64,000 nucleotides of DNA. Origin: Brucella pseudogrignonensis (lineage in GTDB: Bacteria; Pseudomonadota; Alphaproteobacteria; Rhizobiales; Rhizobiaceae). The DNA is taken from assembly GCF_002252525.1 (NCBI RefSeq), contig NZ_NNRM01000043.1:23547-87546 (forward strand), written 5' to 3'. This document shows positions 55,489 to 64,000 of this stretch, piece after piece. The notes beneath the pieces were generated by a model. It had not been told where the DNA came from, searched no databases, and worked only from the letters and a program-made list of their open reading frames with translations. The translations under genes and the position numbers were made by a program. Numbering within the stretch: the first letter of the stretch is position 1; every line of letters begins with the position of its first letter.

Positions 55489-55860
55489 ATGGCCGAGCCT
55501 GACAAGAAACTAGCGCTGATCGAAGAACAGCTTGTCATCTACAAGCGCGCCGTGAGCGACGGCCGCGTTCGCGTGAGCACCAAAACCGAGTTTGTCACAG
55601 AAGCAGCGGAAGCACGCCTCGACAGCGAGAATGTCGAGGTGACGCGTGTGGCAATCGGACGTGAAGTGTCAGAAGCGCCGGCCGTTCGCACGGACGGTGA
55701 CGTGACCATCGTGCCTGTGATGGAGGAGGTTCTCGTTGTCGAGAAGCGTCTGATGCTGGTCGAAGAGATCCACATCCGCCGCGTCGCCACCACCGAGGAC
55801 GTTTCCATTCCGGTCGAACTGCGCAAGCAACGTGCCACCATCGAGCGCGACGACCCCTGA
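55489..55860 (+). CDS. YsnF/AvaK-type DUF2382 protein
   Basis: 123 residues. The DUF2382 pattern of repeated charged strands is visible: LIEEQLVIYKRAVSDGRVRV, then VPVMEEVLVVEKRLMLVEEI and IHIRRVATTEDVSIPVELRK. Such stress proteins are cytoplasmic and of unknown mechanism; they are frequent in radiation- and desiccation-tolerant bacteria and often under general-stress sigma factors, as the promoter here suggests. 32 bases separate it from its longer paralogue. Confidence 0.82.
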   Translation: MAEPDKKLALIEEQLVIYKRAVSDGRVRVSTKTEFVTEAAEARLDSENVEVTRVAIGREVSEAPAVRTDGDVTIVPVMEEVLVVEKRLMLVEEIHIRRVATTEDVSIPVELRKQRATIERDDP

Positions 55861-55892
55861 GCTAATTATCAATCCGAGAAAAGGAGAAACTC

Positions 55893-56747
55893 ATGACCTA
55901 TAGCAAAACCACATCGTCATACGGCGCCTCTTCGTCTAACACCGTGACGGCCTTCTTCGAAAACCGCAGCGATGCGGATGCCGCCGTCGAACGCCTTGCG
56001 GAAGCCGGGATTGCCCGCGACGGCATTCGCGTCGTCGCCGGCAAGGAGTCTACAACCTCGACTGAAGTTGCCTCCGAGCACAAGGGCTTCTGGGAGAAGC
56101 TGGAAGACTTCTTCTTTCCCGACGAGGACCGCGCCGTCTATTCCGAAGGTCTTCGCCGCGGTGGCTATCTTGTGACGGTCAGCAACGTCACCGCCGCCTC
56201 TTATGACAAGGTTATCGATATCCTCGATGACGAGGGCAGCATCGATCTCGATCAGCGCGCTGAGAGCTGGCGCTCGGAAGGCTGGAACCAGCAGGAGACC
56301 GTGAGTTCGTATGGCGCCTCCGCCAATCGTGCCAGCGCAACCGGAACGGCAGCTCTGGACGCCGGCCGTGAAGAGGTTATCCCGGTGGTCGAGGAAAAGC
56401 TTCGCGTCGGCAAGCGTGACCTCAACCATGGCCGCGTGCGTGTCCGTTCTTACGTGGTCGAAAATCCTGTCAGTGAACAAGTATCGCTGCGCGACGAGAA
56501 CGTCAGAATCGAGCGCCGCACGGTCGACCGTCCGGTAACCGAAACGGAGAACGCCTTCGTCGACCGTACGATCGAGGCCGAGGAGCATCATGAGGAGGCG
56601 ATCGTCTCGAAGGATGCGCGCGTTGTCGAAGAGATTGCTCTGCGCAAAACGGCCGAACAGCGCGAGGAGACCATCAGCGACAGCGTCCGCCGCACGGAGG
56701 TGGAAGTCGAAGATGAACGATCCGACCGTATTGTCCGCAAGGACTAA
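55893..56747 (+). CDS. General stress protein with YflT-like and DUF2382 domains
   Basis: 284 residues. The N-terminal ~100 (VTAFFENRSDADAAVERLAE, GIRVVAG, YSEGLRRGGYLVTVS) form a heat-induced stress protein YflT/GSP17M-type domain. The C-terminal ~120 form a DUF2382 domain (VIPVVEEKLRVGKRDLNHGR, RVRSYVVENPVSEQVSLRDE, VEEIALRKTAEQREETISDS). AAAAGGAGAA precedes the ATG. Co-transcribed with the shorter DUF2382 gene; last gene of the stress island. Confidence 0.85.
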   Translation: MTYSKTTSSYGASSSNTVTAFFENRSDADAAVERLAEAGIARDGIRVVAGKESTTSTEVASEHKGFWEKLEDFFFPDEDRAVYSEGLRRGGYLVTVSNVTAASYDKVIDILDDEGSIDLDQRAESWRSEGWNQQETVSSYGASANRASATGTAALDAGREEVIPVVEEKLRVGKRDLNHGRVRVRSYVVENPVSEQVSLRDENVRIERRTVDRPVTETENAFVDRTIEAEEHHEEAIVSKDARVVEEIALRKTAEQREETISDSVRRTEVEVEDERSDRIVRKD

Positions 56748-56972
56748 TGGAAGGCTCTTCGTTTGATGAAGCTGGGGCTCTGTGTGTAGAGCGTCAATCA
56801 ACGTGGGAACAGCGTCAATCTAGATGAGTTTGTCGCGATGAGCGTCACGCAGGGAGGGCTTGCCCGACCGAAGGGACGTTCATCGCGACGGCGCAAACCC
56901 AGTTGGGTTCACGCCGTCTGGTGATCGCGATGTGTTGGGTGCATTTTTCTTTTTCTCACAAAGGAAGAATGC

Positions 56973-58481
56973 ATGCCCGGCAGACACATCACAGATCAAC
57001 AATTGAGGCTTTACATGCAAAATCGCGAGAAGCACAGTGTTCCTGTTGCGGCCGCCAAGTCAGGGTTCAGCGCATCAACGGGTTATCGGATTGAAACAGA
57101 TCCTCGCCTACCGAGCGAGAAGAAGGTCAAACACGAGCGCCGTCGACCTGATCCATTGGCCGGGATATTCATAGAAGAAGTTGTTCCCATGCTGCAAAGC
57201 GCACCAGGACTGCGGCCTGTTGGCATTCTTCGGGAACTTCGCAAGCGCCACCCTGAACTCGGAGCTGGCATCCGCCGCACACTTGAACGCCGGATCAGCG
57301 CATGGCGTGCGATCCATGGAGTAGATAAGGACGTCATATTCCGGCAGGTTCATGAGCCGGGACATATGGGGCTTTCAGACTTCACCCATGCGCCGGGTCT
57401 TAAGGTTACAATCGCTGGGGTGACTTTCGATTATCTGCTCTATCACTTCCGTCTTGCATATAGTGGCTTTGAGCATGCCCAGATTGTTGAAGGCGGTGAA
57501 AGTTTTGCCGCGCTGACAGCTGGTTTGCAAAATGCTCTTTGGTCGCTGGGTGGCGCACCGCGTGATCACCGTACCGACAGTCTTTCGGCTGCATTCCGTA
57601 ATATCAATGCTGATAGCGCTCGCGATATGACGGAGCGCTACGAAGCCCTTTGTGCCCATTACGGTATGAAAGCCAGTCGCAACAATCGCGGCGTCGCTCA
57701 TGAGAATGGAGCCGTTGAAGGTTCTCATGGCGATCTGAAGCGGGAACTGGAAGATGCACTTTTGCTGCGCGGAACACGCGACTTTCCCGACGCCACCAGT
57801 TTCGCTGCTTTCCTTGATGACGTTGTCGGTCAGCGAAATGCCCGCAGGATCAAAGAGATTGCCGTTGAGCGCGAAAGCCTGCTACCGCTGCCGCGCGACC
57901 GCCAGCCTGAGGGCGTAGATGAAATTGTTCGTGTCACCAGCAGCGGAGGGTTTACCCTTCGCAGGGTGTTTTACACTGTTCCCTCACGGCTGATCGGGCA
58001 TCGCTTGCGCGCGCGGCTCTTCAAACAGCATATCGACCTGTTTCTGGGCGGTACTCATGTGATGACGCTGCCGCGTGTGCGCGGACAGCTTGGGCCTCTT
58101 CAGCATGTGGTAAACTACCGCCACGTCATTCATTCGCTTCGCCGAAAGCCAGGAGCTTTGCCGCGACTGATCTATCGCGATCAGCTCTTCCCAAGGGAGG
58201 CTTATCGCAAACTCTATCACGCCGCCATGGAAGCATTATCAGAACGTGATGCCTGCCGTCTAACGGTAGAATTGCTCAGCCTCGCTCATGAGCGCAATGT
58301 CGAGGCCGGGTTGGCAGAAGCTATTCAGAGCAAGCTTGATGCAGGGAATTTGCCGACAATTGATGAAATGCGGGTCCGGTTCGGACCCAACCCGGATAGC
58401 GTTCCACAGGTTAATGTCGATCTGGGAAAGCTGGTAGATTACGACCAGCTGATCAGCACGCATAGGCAGGTGATGGCATGA
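56973..58481 (+). CDS. istA: IS21-family transposase IstA
   Basis: 502 residues. N-terminal HTH region (QLRLYMQNREKHSVPVAAAK), DDE core with GHMGLSDFTHAPGLKVTIAG (first Asp), PRDHRTDSLSAAFRN (second Asp) and NRGVAHENGAVEGSHGDLKR (Glu). It is clearly different from the IstA at 31692 and belongs to another IS21 subgroup. GTG- and ATG-containing upstream sequence has AAAGGAAGA before the ATG. Its stop overlaps istB by 4 bases. Confidence 0.93.
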   Translation: MPGRHITDQQLRLYMQNREKHSVPVAAAKSGFSASTGYRIETDPRLPSEKKVKHERRRPDPLAGIFIEEVVPMLQSAPGLRPVGILRELRKRHPELGAGIRRTLERRISAWRAIHGVDKDVIFRQVHEPGHMGLSDFTHAPGLKVTIAGVTFDYLLYHFRLAYSGFEHAQIVEGGESFAALTAGLQNALWSLGGAPRDHRTDSLSAAFRNINADSARDMTERYEALCAHYGMKASRNNRGVAHENGAVEGSHGDLKRELEDALLLRGTRDFPDATSFAAFLDDVVGQRNARRIKEIAVERESLLPLPRDRQPEGVDEIVRVTSSGGFTLRRVFYTVPSRLIGHRLRARLFKQHIDLFLGGTHVMTLPRVRGQLGPLQHVVNYRHVIHSLRRKPGALPRLIYRDQLFPREAYRKLYHAAMEALSERDACRLTVELLSLAHERNVEAGLAEAIQSKLDAGNLPTIDEMRVRFGPNPDSVPQVNVDLGKLVDYDQLISTHRQVMA

Positions 58482-59305
58482 GGTCCAACGATCAAATCGA
58501 TACTGCGCGCCTGTCTTTAATGCTCACTGATCTGCGGCTCCCAGGTATAGCAAAGGCTTGGCATAGCTTCACTGAGCGCGCTGACACCGAAGGTTGGCCT
58601 GCAGCCAGGTTGCTTTCGGCTCTTACCGAGTTCGAGATTGCCGAGCGCGAAACGCGGCGGATGCAGCGCCATCTCACCGAAGCACGTCTTCCTCCAGGCA
58701 AAACCCTCGATACGTTCGACTTCACGGCCGTTCCGATGGTCTCAAAAGCCCGTGTCATGGCATTGGTCGCAGGCGATGTCTGGCTGAAGAATGGGGCTAA
58801 TCTGATGTTGTTTGGCGGACCGGGCGGCGGCAAGTCGCATCTGGCTGCTGCCATCGGCGTTGGACTGATCGAGAATGGATGGCGGGTGCTGTTTACCCGC
58901 ACCACAGACCTTGTTCAGAAGCTGCAGGCTGCGCGACGCAATCTTGATCTTGAAGGTGCAATAGCAAAGCTCGACAAATATCATCTGCTCGTACTCAATG
59001 ACATGGCCTATGTGAGCAAGGATCAGGCTGAAACCAGTGTGCTCTTTGAACTCATCAGTGCACGATACGAGCGACGATCAATACTGATCACTGCAAATCA
59101 GCCTTTTGGGGAATGGGATAAGGTCTTCCCCGATAAAGCGATGACGCTGGCTGCTATCGACAGACTGGTTCATCACGCAACAATCTTCGAGATGAATGTG
59201 GAAAGCTACAGGCGCAAAACCGCTATCACACGTCTAACACACGGGGAGAATGAAGCACACGACGTAGCCGCTGCATCACCTCCGGCACACGTGCCAGCTC
59301 AGTGA
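58478..59305 (+). CDS. istB: IS21-family helper ATPase IstB
   Basis: 275 residues: Walker A GGPGGGKSHLAAAIG, Walker B HLLVLNDMAYVSKDQ (with Asn before Asp), sensor region ITANQPFGEWDKVFPD. Coupled to istA through an ATGA overlap. The pair seems intact. Confidence 0.93.
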   Translation: MRSNDQIDTARLSLMLTDLRLPGIAKAWHSFTERADTEGWPAARLLSALTEFEIAERETRRMQRHLTEARLPPGKTLDTFDFTAVPMVSKARVMALVAGDVWLKNGANLMLFGGPGGGKSHLAAAIGVGLIENGWRVLFTRTTDLVQKLQAARRNLDLEGAIAKLDKYHLLVLNDMAYVSKDQAETSVLFELISARYERRSILITANQPFGEWDKVFPDKAMTLAAIDRLVHHATIFEMNVESYRRKTAITRLTHGENEAHDVAAASPPAHVPAQ

Positions 59306-59500
59306 CGCGCCGCGACAAACAAACGCGAATGTAGATTGTCGCGTAATCAAGGTCGGCCTTATTAAAATGGGCCGACTTTTTGCGGCCTTCAGCGACAAAT
59401 CTAAGCCATCAAGATTGTCGCGCAGCGTCAATCTCGAAATCATACTTGTGTCGCGCAGCGTCAAGTAACCAAAAATAGTCCTTGCAACACACACACACTC

Positions 59501-59758
59501 AGTACATCTTCAGCAAATCGCGAGCACCAAAAGCTTCATCCGGTTTGTCGCGCTTCCCATCTAAATTGTCGCGCCACATCTGTGGTCATTTCTACATTAA
59601 TACACGCTAAGGGCATTTTGCAGGTGACGGGAAACACATGATTTCCGCTCACCGTGATCGCGGGGCAAACTGGCCACGCAATAGGGCCATTTTTTGCGCG
59701 ACAAACCCTGTCGGAATGTTAGGCTGTGCGGCAACACCTGATTTGAGGTTTGTCGCAC
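59501..59758 (+). other. Tn3-type res region upstream of tnpR
   Basis: No gene. TTTGTCGCGC- and TTTGTCGCAC-like motifs repeat near 59543, 59565, 59697 (inverted) and 59752, and an ACACGCTAAG at 59602-59611 resembles the inner end of a Tn3 terminal repeat. Resolvase binding sites are expected here; I cannot delimit subsites I-III. Confidence 0.45.
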
Positions 59759-60364
59759 ATGTTGATCGGTTACATGCGGGTATCGAGTAGTGACGAGCGC
59801 CAGTCGGTTGCCTTGCAGCGCGATGCCCTGCTCGCGGCCGGGGTCGATGAGCGCCATCTCCATCAGGATCGCGCTTCCGGAGCGCGTGATGACCGGCCGG
59901 GTCTGAAGGCATGCCTCGGCGAATTGCGCGAAGGCGATGTCCTGGTCGTCTGGAAGATAGATCGGTTAGGCCGGTCACTCTCCCACTTGATCCGCATCGT
60001 CGAGGATTTGAAGGAACGTGGTGTCGCCTTCCGATCTCTCACGGAGGCGATCGACACCACGAATTCGCACGGCGCGTTTCTGTTCAACCTGTTCGGCTCG
60101 CTTGCAGAATACGAGAGAGTGCTGATCACCGAGCGGGTCAATGCCGGCCTGGCGGCGGCTCGCCGACGTGGCCGTAAGGGCGGGAGACCTCCAACGATCG
60201 ATGCGGAAAAGGTCGAGCAGGTTCTAGCTGCTTTGGAAGCTGGCGCCAGCAAGGCGTCCGTGTGCCGGACGTTCAAGGTGGCGCGCTCGACCTTGATCGA
60301 CACGTTGAAGCGGACTGGATGGACAGGCCCCGGCAAGACCGGCACGCCCGAAACCGTAGTTTGA
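59759..60364 (+). CDS. tnpR: Serine resolvase of a Tn3-family transposon
   Basis: 201 residues. Catalytic Ser in LIGYMRVSSSDERQ, the resolvase core VWKIDRLGRSLSHLIRIVED and EYERVLITERVNAGLAAARR, then the C-terminal HTH (AGASKASVCRTFKVARSTLI) that is lost in the other resolvase of this window. ATG at 59759; an earlier TTG adds three residues. It resolves cointegrates made by the transposase encoded 16 bases downstream. Confidence 0.93.
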   Translation: MLIGYMRVSSSDERQSVALQRDALLAAGVDERHLHQDRASGARDDRPGLKACLGELREGDVLVVWKIDRLGRSLSHLIRIVEDLKERGVAFRSLTEAIDTTNSHGAFLFNLFGSLAEYERVLITERVNAGLAAARRRGRKGGRPPTIDAEKVEQVLAALEAGASKASVCRTFKVARSTLIDTLKRTGWTGPGKTGTPETVV

Positions 60365-60380
60365 CGAGTGACCGTGGCTG

Positions 60381-63017
60381 ATGGCGTTTCTCGATGAGCA
60401 ATCGCGTGCCGTTTTATTCGAACCACCCGAAGCTTATGAAGATGCGCAAGCGCGCTATGCACTGACTTCCGAGGATATTGTCTTCGTCAAGGAACATCGC
60501 CGGTCGCATAATCGGCTTGGCTTTGCGATCCAACTCGCACTGGTGCGTGATCTGGGCCGTCTGCTGCGAATAGGCGAAGTTCCACCTCAGGCGGTTGTCT
60601 CTGTTGTCGCCGACCAGCTGGGCATCGACCCTGCAGTGTTCGAGTTCTACGCCCAGCGCGACGAAACGCGCCGGGAACACGCGCGCGAGATCGTCTCTGC
60701 ACTGGAGCTTCAGCCTGTCCGGACGAGTGACTATCGCGAGTTGATAACGGCGGCGGCACGCGAGGCGGCGGCCACTGAACAAGGTGCGCCGATCGCCAAG
60801 GCCGTGATCGAAGCCTTGAAGGAACGAAAGTTGCTCGTTCCTATGCCGGAGCTGCTGATCCGTCTGGCACTGGCCGGCCGGGCGGCGGCGCGTCGACAAG
60901 CCTATCGCGAATTGATCCGGGATCTGGAGCAGCCTTCGATCGAGGCGCTTGATCAGCTCCTCGCTGAGCGGGCCGGCGATCGGAGCCACCTTGGCTGGAT
61001 TGCGGAAGCACCTGAAGGGGCGAAGCTGAAGAACCTCAAAGGCTTGATCGCCCGCCTCGAGGTATTGCGCTCAGCCGCCATTCCCGACGACCGTCGCAAG
61101 ACGATCCATGCCAATCGCTACGGCATCATCGCCAGGGATGCACGCATTCTGCATGCCCGGGAGATACGACGCCTGACATCCGAACGTCGCTACGCCACGC
61201 TGGCCGCCTTCGTCATCGAGAGACAGGCGTCGATCACCGACCTGACGATCGACATGTTCTGCAAAATGATTGGGAGCAACCGCCGCAAGGCCGAGATCAG
61301 CCGCACGGAACGCCGGCTAAAAGAGGCCGAGGTTCTTGATGGGGTGGCGCTTGAGCATCTCAAGCTCGGCGAGGCGCTTCTGGCCGCTCGTGCGAGCAAA
61401 ACCGATCTTGCATCGGCGATCGCAGCCTCCCTCGGCTGGGACGGATTGGTCGCCAGCATGGCGGCAGCCAGATCTGTCGTCCACCCTGATCGCAGTAACG
61501 AATTCGACGAGCTCATCAAGCGGCACAAATCGTTGCGCAAGCTGGGCAGACTGATGTTCCGCACGTTCTCGTTCCGGTCGTTTCGTGCTGATGATCCGAT
61601 CCTTGTAGCAGTGGACCATCTGCGCGCGCTCTATGGCGGCCGGAAATTGCCGGCGCAGGTGCCGCTCGCCTTTCTGACCCGCAAATGGCGACGCTGCGTG
61701 CGCCCGAACAGTGCCGATATCGACCTGCGCGCCTGGGAAGTGGCGGTCCTCGTTCACCTGCGAGAGCGTCTGAGGGCCGGTGACATCTGGGTCGAAGGCA
61801 GCCGGGCATGGCGCAGTTTCGAGGATTATCTTCTGCCTCGGCCGATCTTCGAGCTGATGCGCGCCGAGGGGCGGCTCGGGCTCGCACTCCCCGACAGCTT
61901 TGCCGAATGGCGAGCAGAACGGACCGCCACGCTCGATGCGAAGCTGAAAGAGCTGGCAAAGGCGGCGGCTGCCAATGCTATTCCGGATGCAGCGATTTCC
62001 GACAAGGGCCTGTCGATCTCGCCGATCCGCGAGGAGGAGCGCGACAGCATCGTCGCGCTCAGCCGCCGACTATATGTTCTGGTGCCACGGATCAGGATCA
62101 CCAGCCTGCTTGCCGAGGTGCAAAGCTGGACCAAATTCCTCGACAGCTTCACGCATTATCGTACCGGTGAGACGGCAAACGACGAGGCAGCGCTGATGGC
62201 AGCGATCCTTGCCGACGCCACCAATGCCGGAGCCGAACGTATGGCGGAAAGCTCACGCGGCGTCACGATCCACCAGATGATGCTGATGGTGGACAGGCAT
62301 ATGCGATCGGAAACCTACGCCACGGCGACCGCCGTGCTGGTCGATGCGCAGCAGGCCCATCCCTTTGCCGCGATCTGGGGTGACGGCCATATCTCCTCCT
62401 CGGACGGACAGTTCTTTCCGGCTGGCGGGCGTGGCGAAGCCAGCCTCGACTACAATGCAAAATACGGCAAGCGACCGGGGGCGTCGATCTATGGCTTCCT
62501 GTCCAACCGTTTTGCTTCCTTCTTCTCCCGCATGATCCAGGCATCCGAGGGCGAAGCCCCCTACGTTCTCGACGGCCTCCTTCACAACGAAAGCTCCGTC
62601 GAAATCTATGAGCACGCAACCGATACCGCTGGCGCCACCGAAACGACGTTCTCCATGTTCCACGCCTTTGGCTACAGGCTCATTCCCCGTATCCGCAATC
62701 TCGGCAATCGCAGGCTCTTTGTCATTGATCGCGATCCGGCTTACGAACCGCTCGACGCGCTGATCGCTGGAACCGTCAACATGGATGTCGTCGAGCACCA
62801 CTGGGATGAGGTCTTGCGGCTGAAGGCTTCGATCGCTGCAGGTTTGGTGCCGCCTTCCGTCATCCTCAAGAAGCTGGCAGCGTCGCCGCGACAAAACCGG
62901 CTGAACCAGGCCCTGCGCGAAATGGGCCGGATAGAACGCTCGATCTTCATCTGCGACTGGCTGCTCGATACGAAACTGCGCCGCAGATCGCATGCGATCC
63001 TCAACAAGGGCCTCTGA
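60381..63017 (+). pseudogene. tnpA: Tn3-family transposase, C-terminus cut off
   Basis: 878 residues remain of ~970-1000. N-terminal SEDIVFVKEHRRSHNRLGFA (DUF4158), and the DDE region with FAAIWGDGHISSSDGQFFPA, PYVLDGLLHNESSVEIYEHA and LVEHHWDEVLRLKAS-like residues are intact. Homology stops at LLDTKLRRRSHAILNKG: the family goes on with EARNALARAVFF, but here a stop follows at once and 12 bases later an inverted-repeat cassette begins (63030). The transposase is probably inactive. Confidence 0.88.
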
Positions 63018-63029
63018 ACATTAAAGGGC

Positions 63030-63059
63030 CACCGATATACGGTTGGCTGCCCGTTTGCG
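63030..63059 (+). repeat. Left 30-bp inverted repeat of a small cassette
   Basis: Begins CACCGATATACGGTTGGC and ends CCGTTTGCG. It matches 28 of 30 bases of the complement of 63971-64000. It follows the truncated Tn3 transposase. Confidence 0.85.
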
Positions 63060-63094
63060 CCGAAGAGCCTTCACCAAAAAGCCCCGTGACGCAG

Positions 63095-63829
63095 CTATGG
63101 GACAGTTTGGCGATTTGACCAGCCTTCGCCCCGCCGCCAGTCGATGACAGGCTGTTGCAGAAGCGCGACCCTCTCGAATGGGCTGCCGAGCAATGCGCTC
63201 TCAAGATTGGGCATGATGCGGAGCTGATTGGCATCCATTAGTCCTAGGAGAGTTGAGAGCCGGTTTCCCCCCGCGATGATCAACCAATATTCCGAAGTCG
63301 AGGCGACAGCCGATTTAGCCTTTTGTGCCAAGATCGATATCAGCTCGCTTTCAAGCGGCCCCACCCATGCCACATCGTAGTTCCAGAACCACATAATGCG
63401 GTGAGCTTTGGTCGAGGAAACGGAGATAGAGTCAATGTACCTAGCTAAGATCGGATAGATATCTGCATCAGGCGCGGCTTGCTCGATCTCGGGATGGAGA
63501 TCGGAAAACCGAATGACCTCGTTTATGAAGCCGTCCAGATCGCGCGTCGGAGGAACCCGCATTTCCTGAAAATAGAGCTTCACCCACCGATTGAGCGGAT
63601 AATCCTTTCGCTCAAAGGCAAGGTGCCTCAGTCGGTTCCACGCTTCCTCAACCTGCCTGCGCCCGCTGACATGATACTCTGTGACCTCAACGCCGATATC
63701 TCGGCTGCCGATTTTCAAGATGAAGTCCGGCCGTTCCGTCGGTTCGATATGATCGTCTGCAATCTCGATGTCGCAGGCCGCGAGATATGATTTTAGCTGT
63801 TCGCGTTCGGCTTGTTTCTGAACCATCAT
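63095..63829 (-). CDS. PD-(D/E)XK-like nuclease candidate carried between inverted repeats
   Basis: 244 residues from the ATG at 63829 (63826 is also possible). The N-terminal third has ERPDFILKIGSRDIGVEVTE, whose PD ... ExT spacing fits a PD-(D/E)XK nuclease core with Thr replacing Lys. A preceding helix (EREQLKSYLAACDIEI) and the following RRQVEEAWNRLRHLAFERKD fit the fold. The C-terminal half (ISILAQKAKSAVASTSEYWL, IIAGGNRLSTLL) I do not recognise. No signal peptide or partner gene. It is the only gene between the 30-bp inverted repeats. Confidence 0.55.
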   Translation of the reverse strand: MMVQKQAEREQLKSYLAACDIEIADDHIEPTERPDFILKIGSRDIGVEVTEYHVSGRRQVEEAWNRLRHLAFERKDYPLNRWVKLYFQEMRVPPTRDLDGFINEVIRFSDLHPEIEQAAPDADIYPILARYIDSISVSSTKAHRIMWFWNYDVAWVGPLESELISILAQKAKSAVASTSEYWLIIAGGNRLSTLLGLMDANQLRIMPNLESALLGSPFERVALLQQPVIDWRRGEGWSNRQTVP

Positions 63830-63970
63830 GCACCTGAGGAGGATTGGCAGACTGAGGATATCCCTTGAGAAAGAGGGTCCGTCACATAATCGAGTGTTTA
63901 CGCGACAGCCCGAATTCAAGGTCTGTTTCAAGCAAATTATGTCACAAAAGCCGTAAAATAAACATCGATC

Positions 63971-64000
63971 CGCAAACGGTCGGCCAACCGTATATCGGTG
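63971..64000 (-). repeat. Right 30-bp inverted repeat of the cassette
   Basis: Complement of the repeat at 63030-63059 with two mismatches in the middle. It reaches the last base of the window, so the true end of the element and any target duplication are not visible. Confidence 0.85.

Larger units (their letters stand above)
56780..59500 (+). mobile_element. Second IS21-family element, ends approximate
   Basis: istA and istB in plus orientation with subterminal repeats built of TTGTCGCG and AGCGTCAA on both sides (for example near 56792, 56812, 59335, 59425 and 59452). I could not fix the exact terminal repeats or a target duplication, so the borders are estimates. Confidence 0.65.

Noticed and set aside
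55290-55502. 70-codon plus-strand frame before the DUF2382 gene
   Set aside because: It spans the EcfG-type promoter and runs into the DUF2382 start; no family match.
56785-56830. GGAAC followed by AGTT near 56815 as a third EcfG promoter
   Set aside because: The -10 part does not match CGTT and it lies within the end repeats of the IS21-type element.
59476-59500. CA-rich tract (CAACACACACACAC) after istB as a CRISPR or microsatellite
   Set aside because: A single short dinucleotide run; there are no spaced repeats anywhere in the window that look like CRISPR.

Overview
The window looks like part of an alphaproteobacterial (Rhizobiales, Brucella/Ochrobactrum-like) plasmid. The main evidence is a complete repABC replicon on the minus strand (repA 7997-9205, repB 6965-7927, repC 5577-6809) with its counter-transcribed RNA; repABC replicons are known from Alphaproteobacteria. 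A type IV coupling protein (VirD4/TraG) runs off the left edge. Base composition is a mosaic: the 1.2-3.1 kb stretch is AT-rich, while the AAA ATPase gene and the stress island (39-57 kb) are clearly GC-rich.

Layout. 0-5.5 kb: 3' end of the coupling protein, an alpha/beta hydrolase with a putative cysteine nucleophile, an XRE regulator, an L,D-transpeptidase whose 5' end abuts a broken RES-domain toxin gene, and a HigBA-like pair whose toxin has a premature stop. 5.5-9.5 kb: repABC, with two copies of a TTTGTC/GACAAA palindrome bracketing repA. 9.5-15.9 kb: an integrase-associated accessory block with an AAA_13 (PrrC/RloC-type) ATPase, a remnant of a second integrase gene, a VapBC pair, a decayed DUF2130 gene and an intact tyrosine recombinase. 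16.9-30.2 kb: a surface-glycan cluster with tightly overlapping genes for polyprenyl-phosphate-type glycosyltransferases, a GtrA-like protein, an FAD oxidoreductase, an epimerase, a sugar isomerase, a GT4 enzyme, large membrane proteins and a Wzx-like flippase. 30.3-38.3 kb: nested mobile-element debris (an intact IS21 with its target duplication, IS110, Tn3-like ends, a broken resolvase, IS6 and IS66).

38.3-56.7 kb is a heat/stress-tolerance island of the transmissible locus type (LHR/TLST): kefB (truncated), thioredoxin 2, an SDH-type serine proteinase (frameshifted), two yfdX genes, hsp20 genes, an NDUFS4-like protein, hdeD, a fusion of a ribosome-hibernation domain with sigma-70-like regions, clpK, ftsH, a MarR regulator, psiE and two YsnF/DUF2382 genes. 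IS5 and IS3 copies interrupt it. Its divergent promoter between marR and hsp20 carries an RpoH-type promoter (CTTG-N17-CCTATCT) overlapping a general-stress EcfG-type promoter (GGAAC-N16-CGTT) within one inverted repeat; a second EcfG-type promoter precedes the DUF2382 genes. The genes would act together in unfolding and disaggregation (ClpK, FtsH, Hsp20), envelope and redox protection (Trx, YfdX, HdeD, KefB) and possibly ribosome protection.

56.8-64 kb: a second IS21-type element (istA/istB), then a Tn3-family transposon (tnpR, tnpA). Its transposase is cut near the C-terminus, just before a cassette of about 970 bp bounded by 30-bp inverted repeats that carries a PD-(D/E)XK-like nuclease candidate; the right repeat ends exactly at the window edge.

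Most minus-strand starts were moved inward from the longest reading frame using ribosome binding sites and family lengths. No tRNA, rRNA or CRISPR array was seen.
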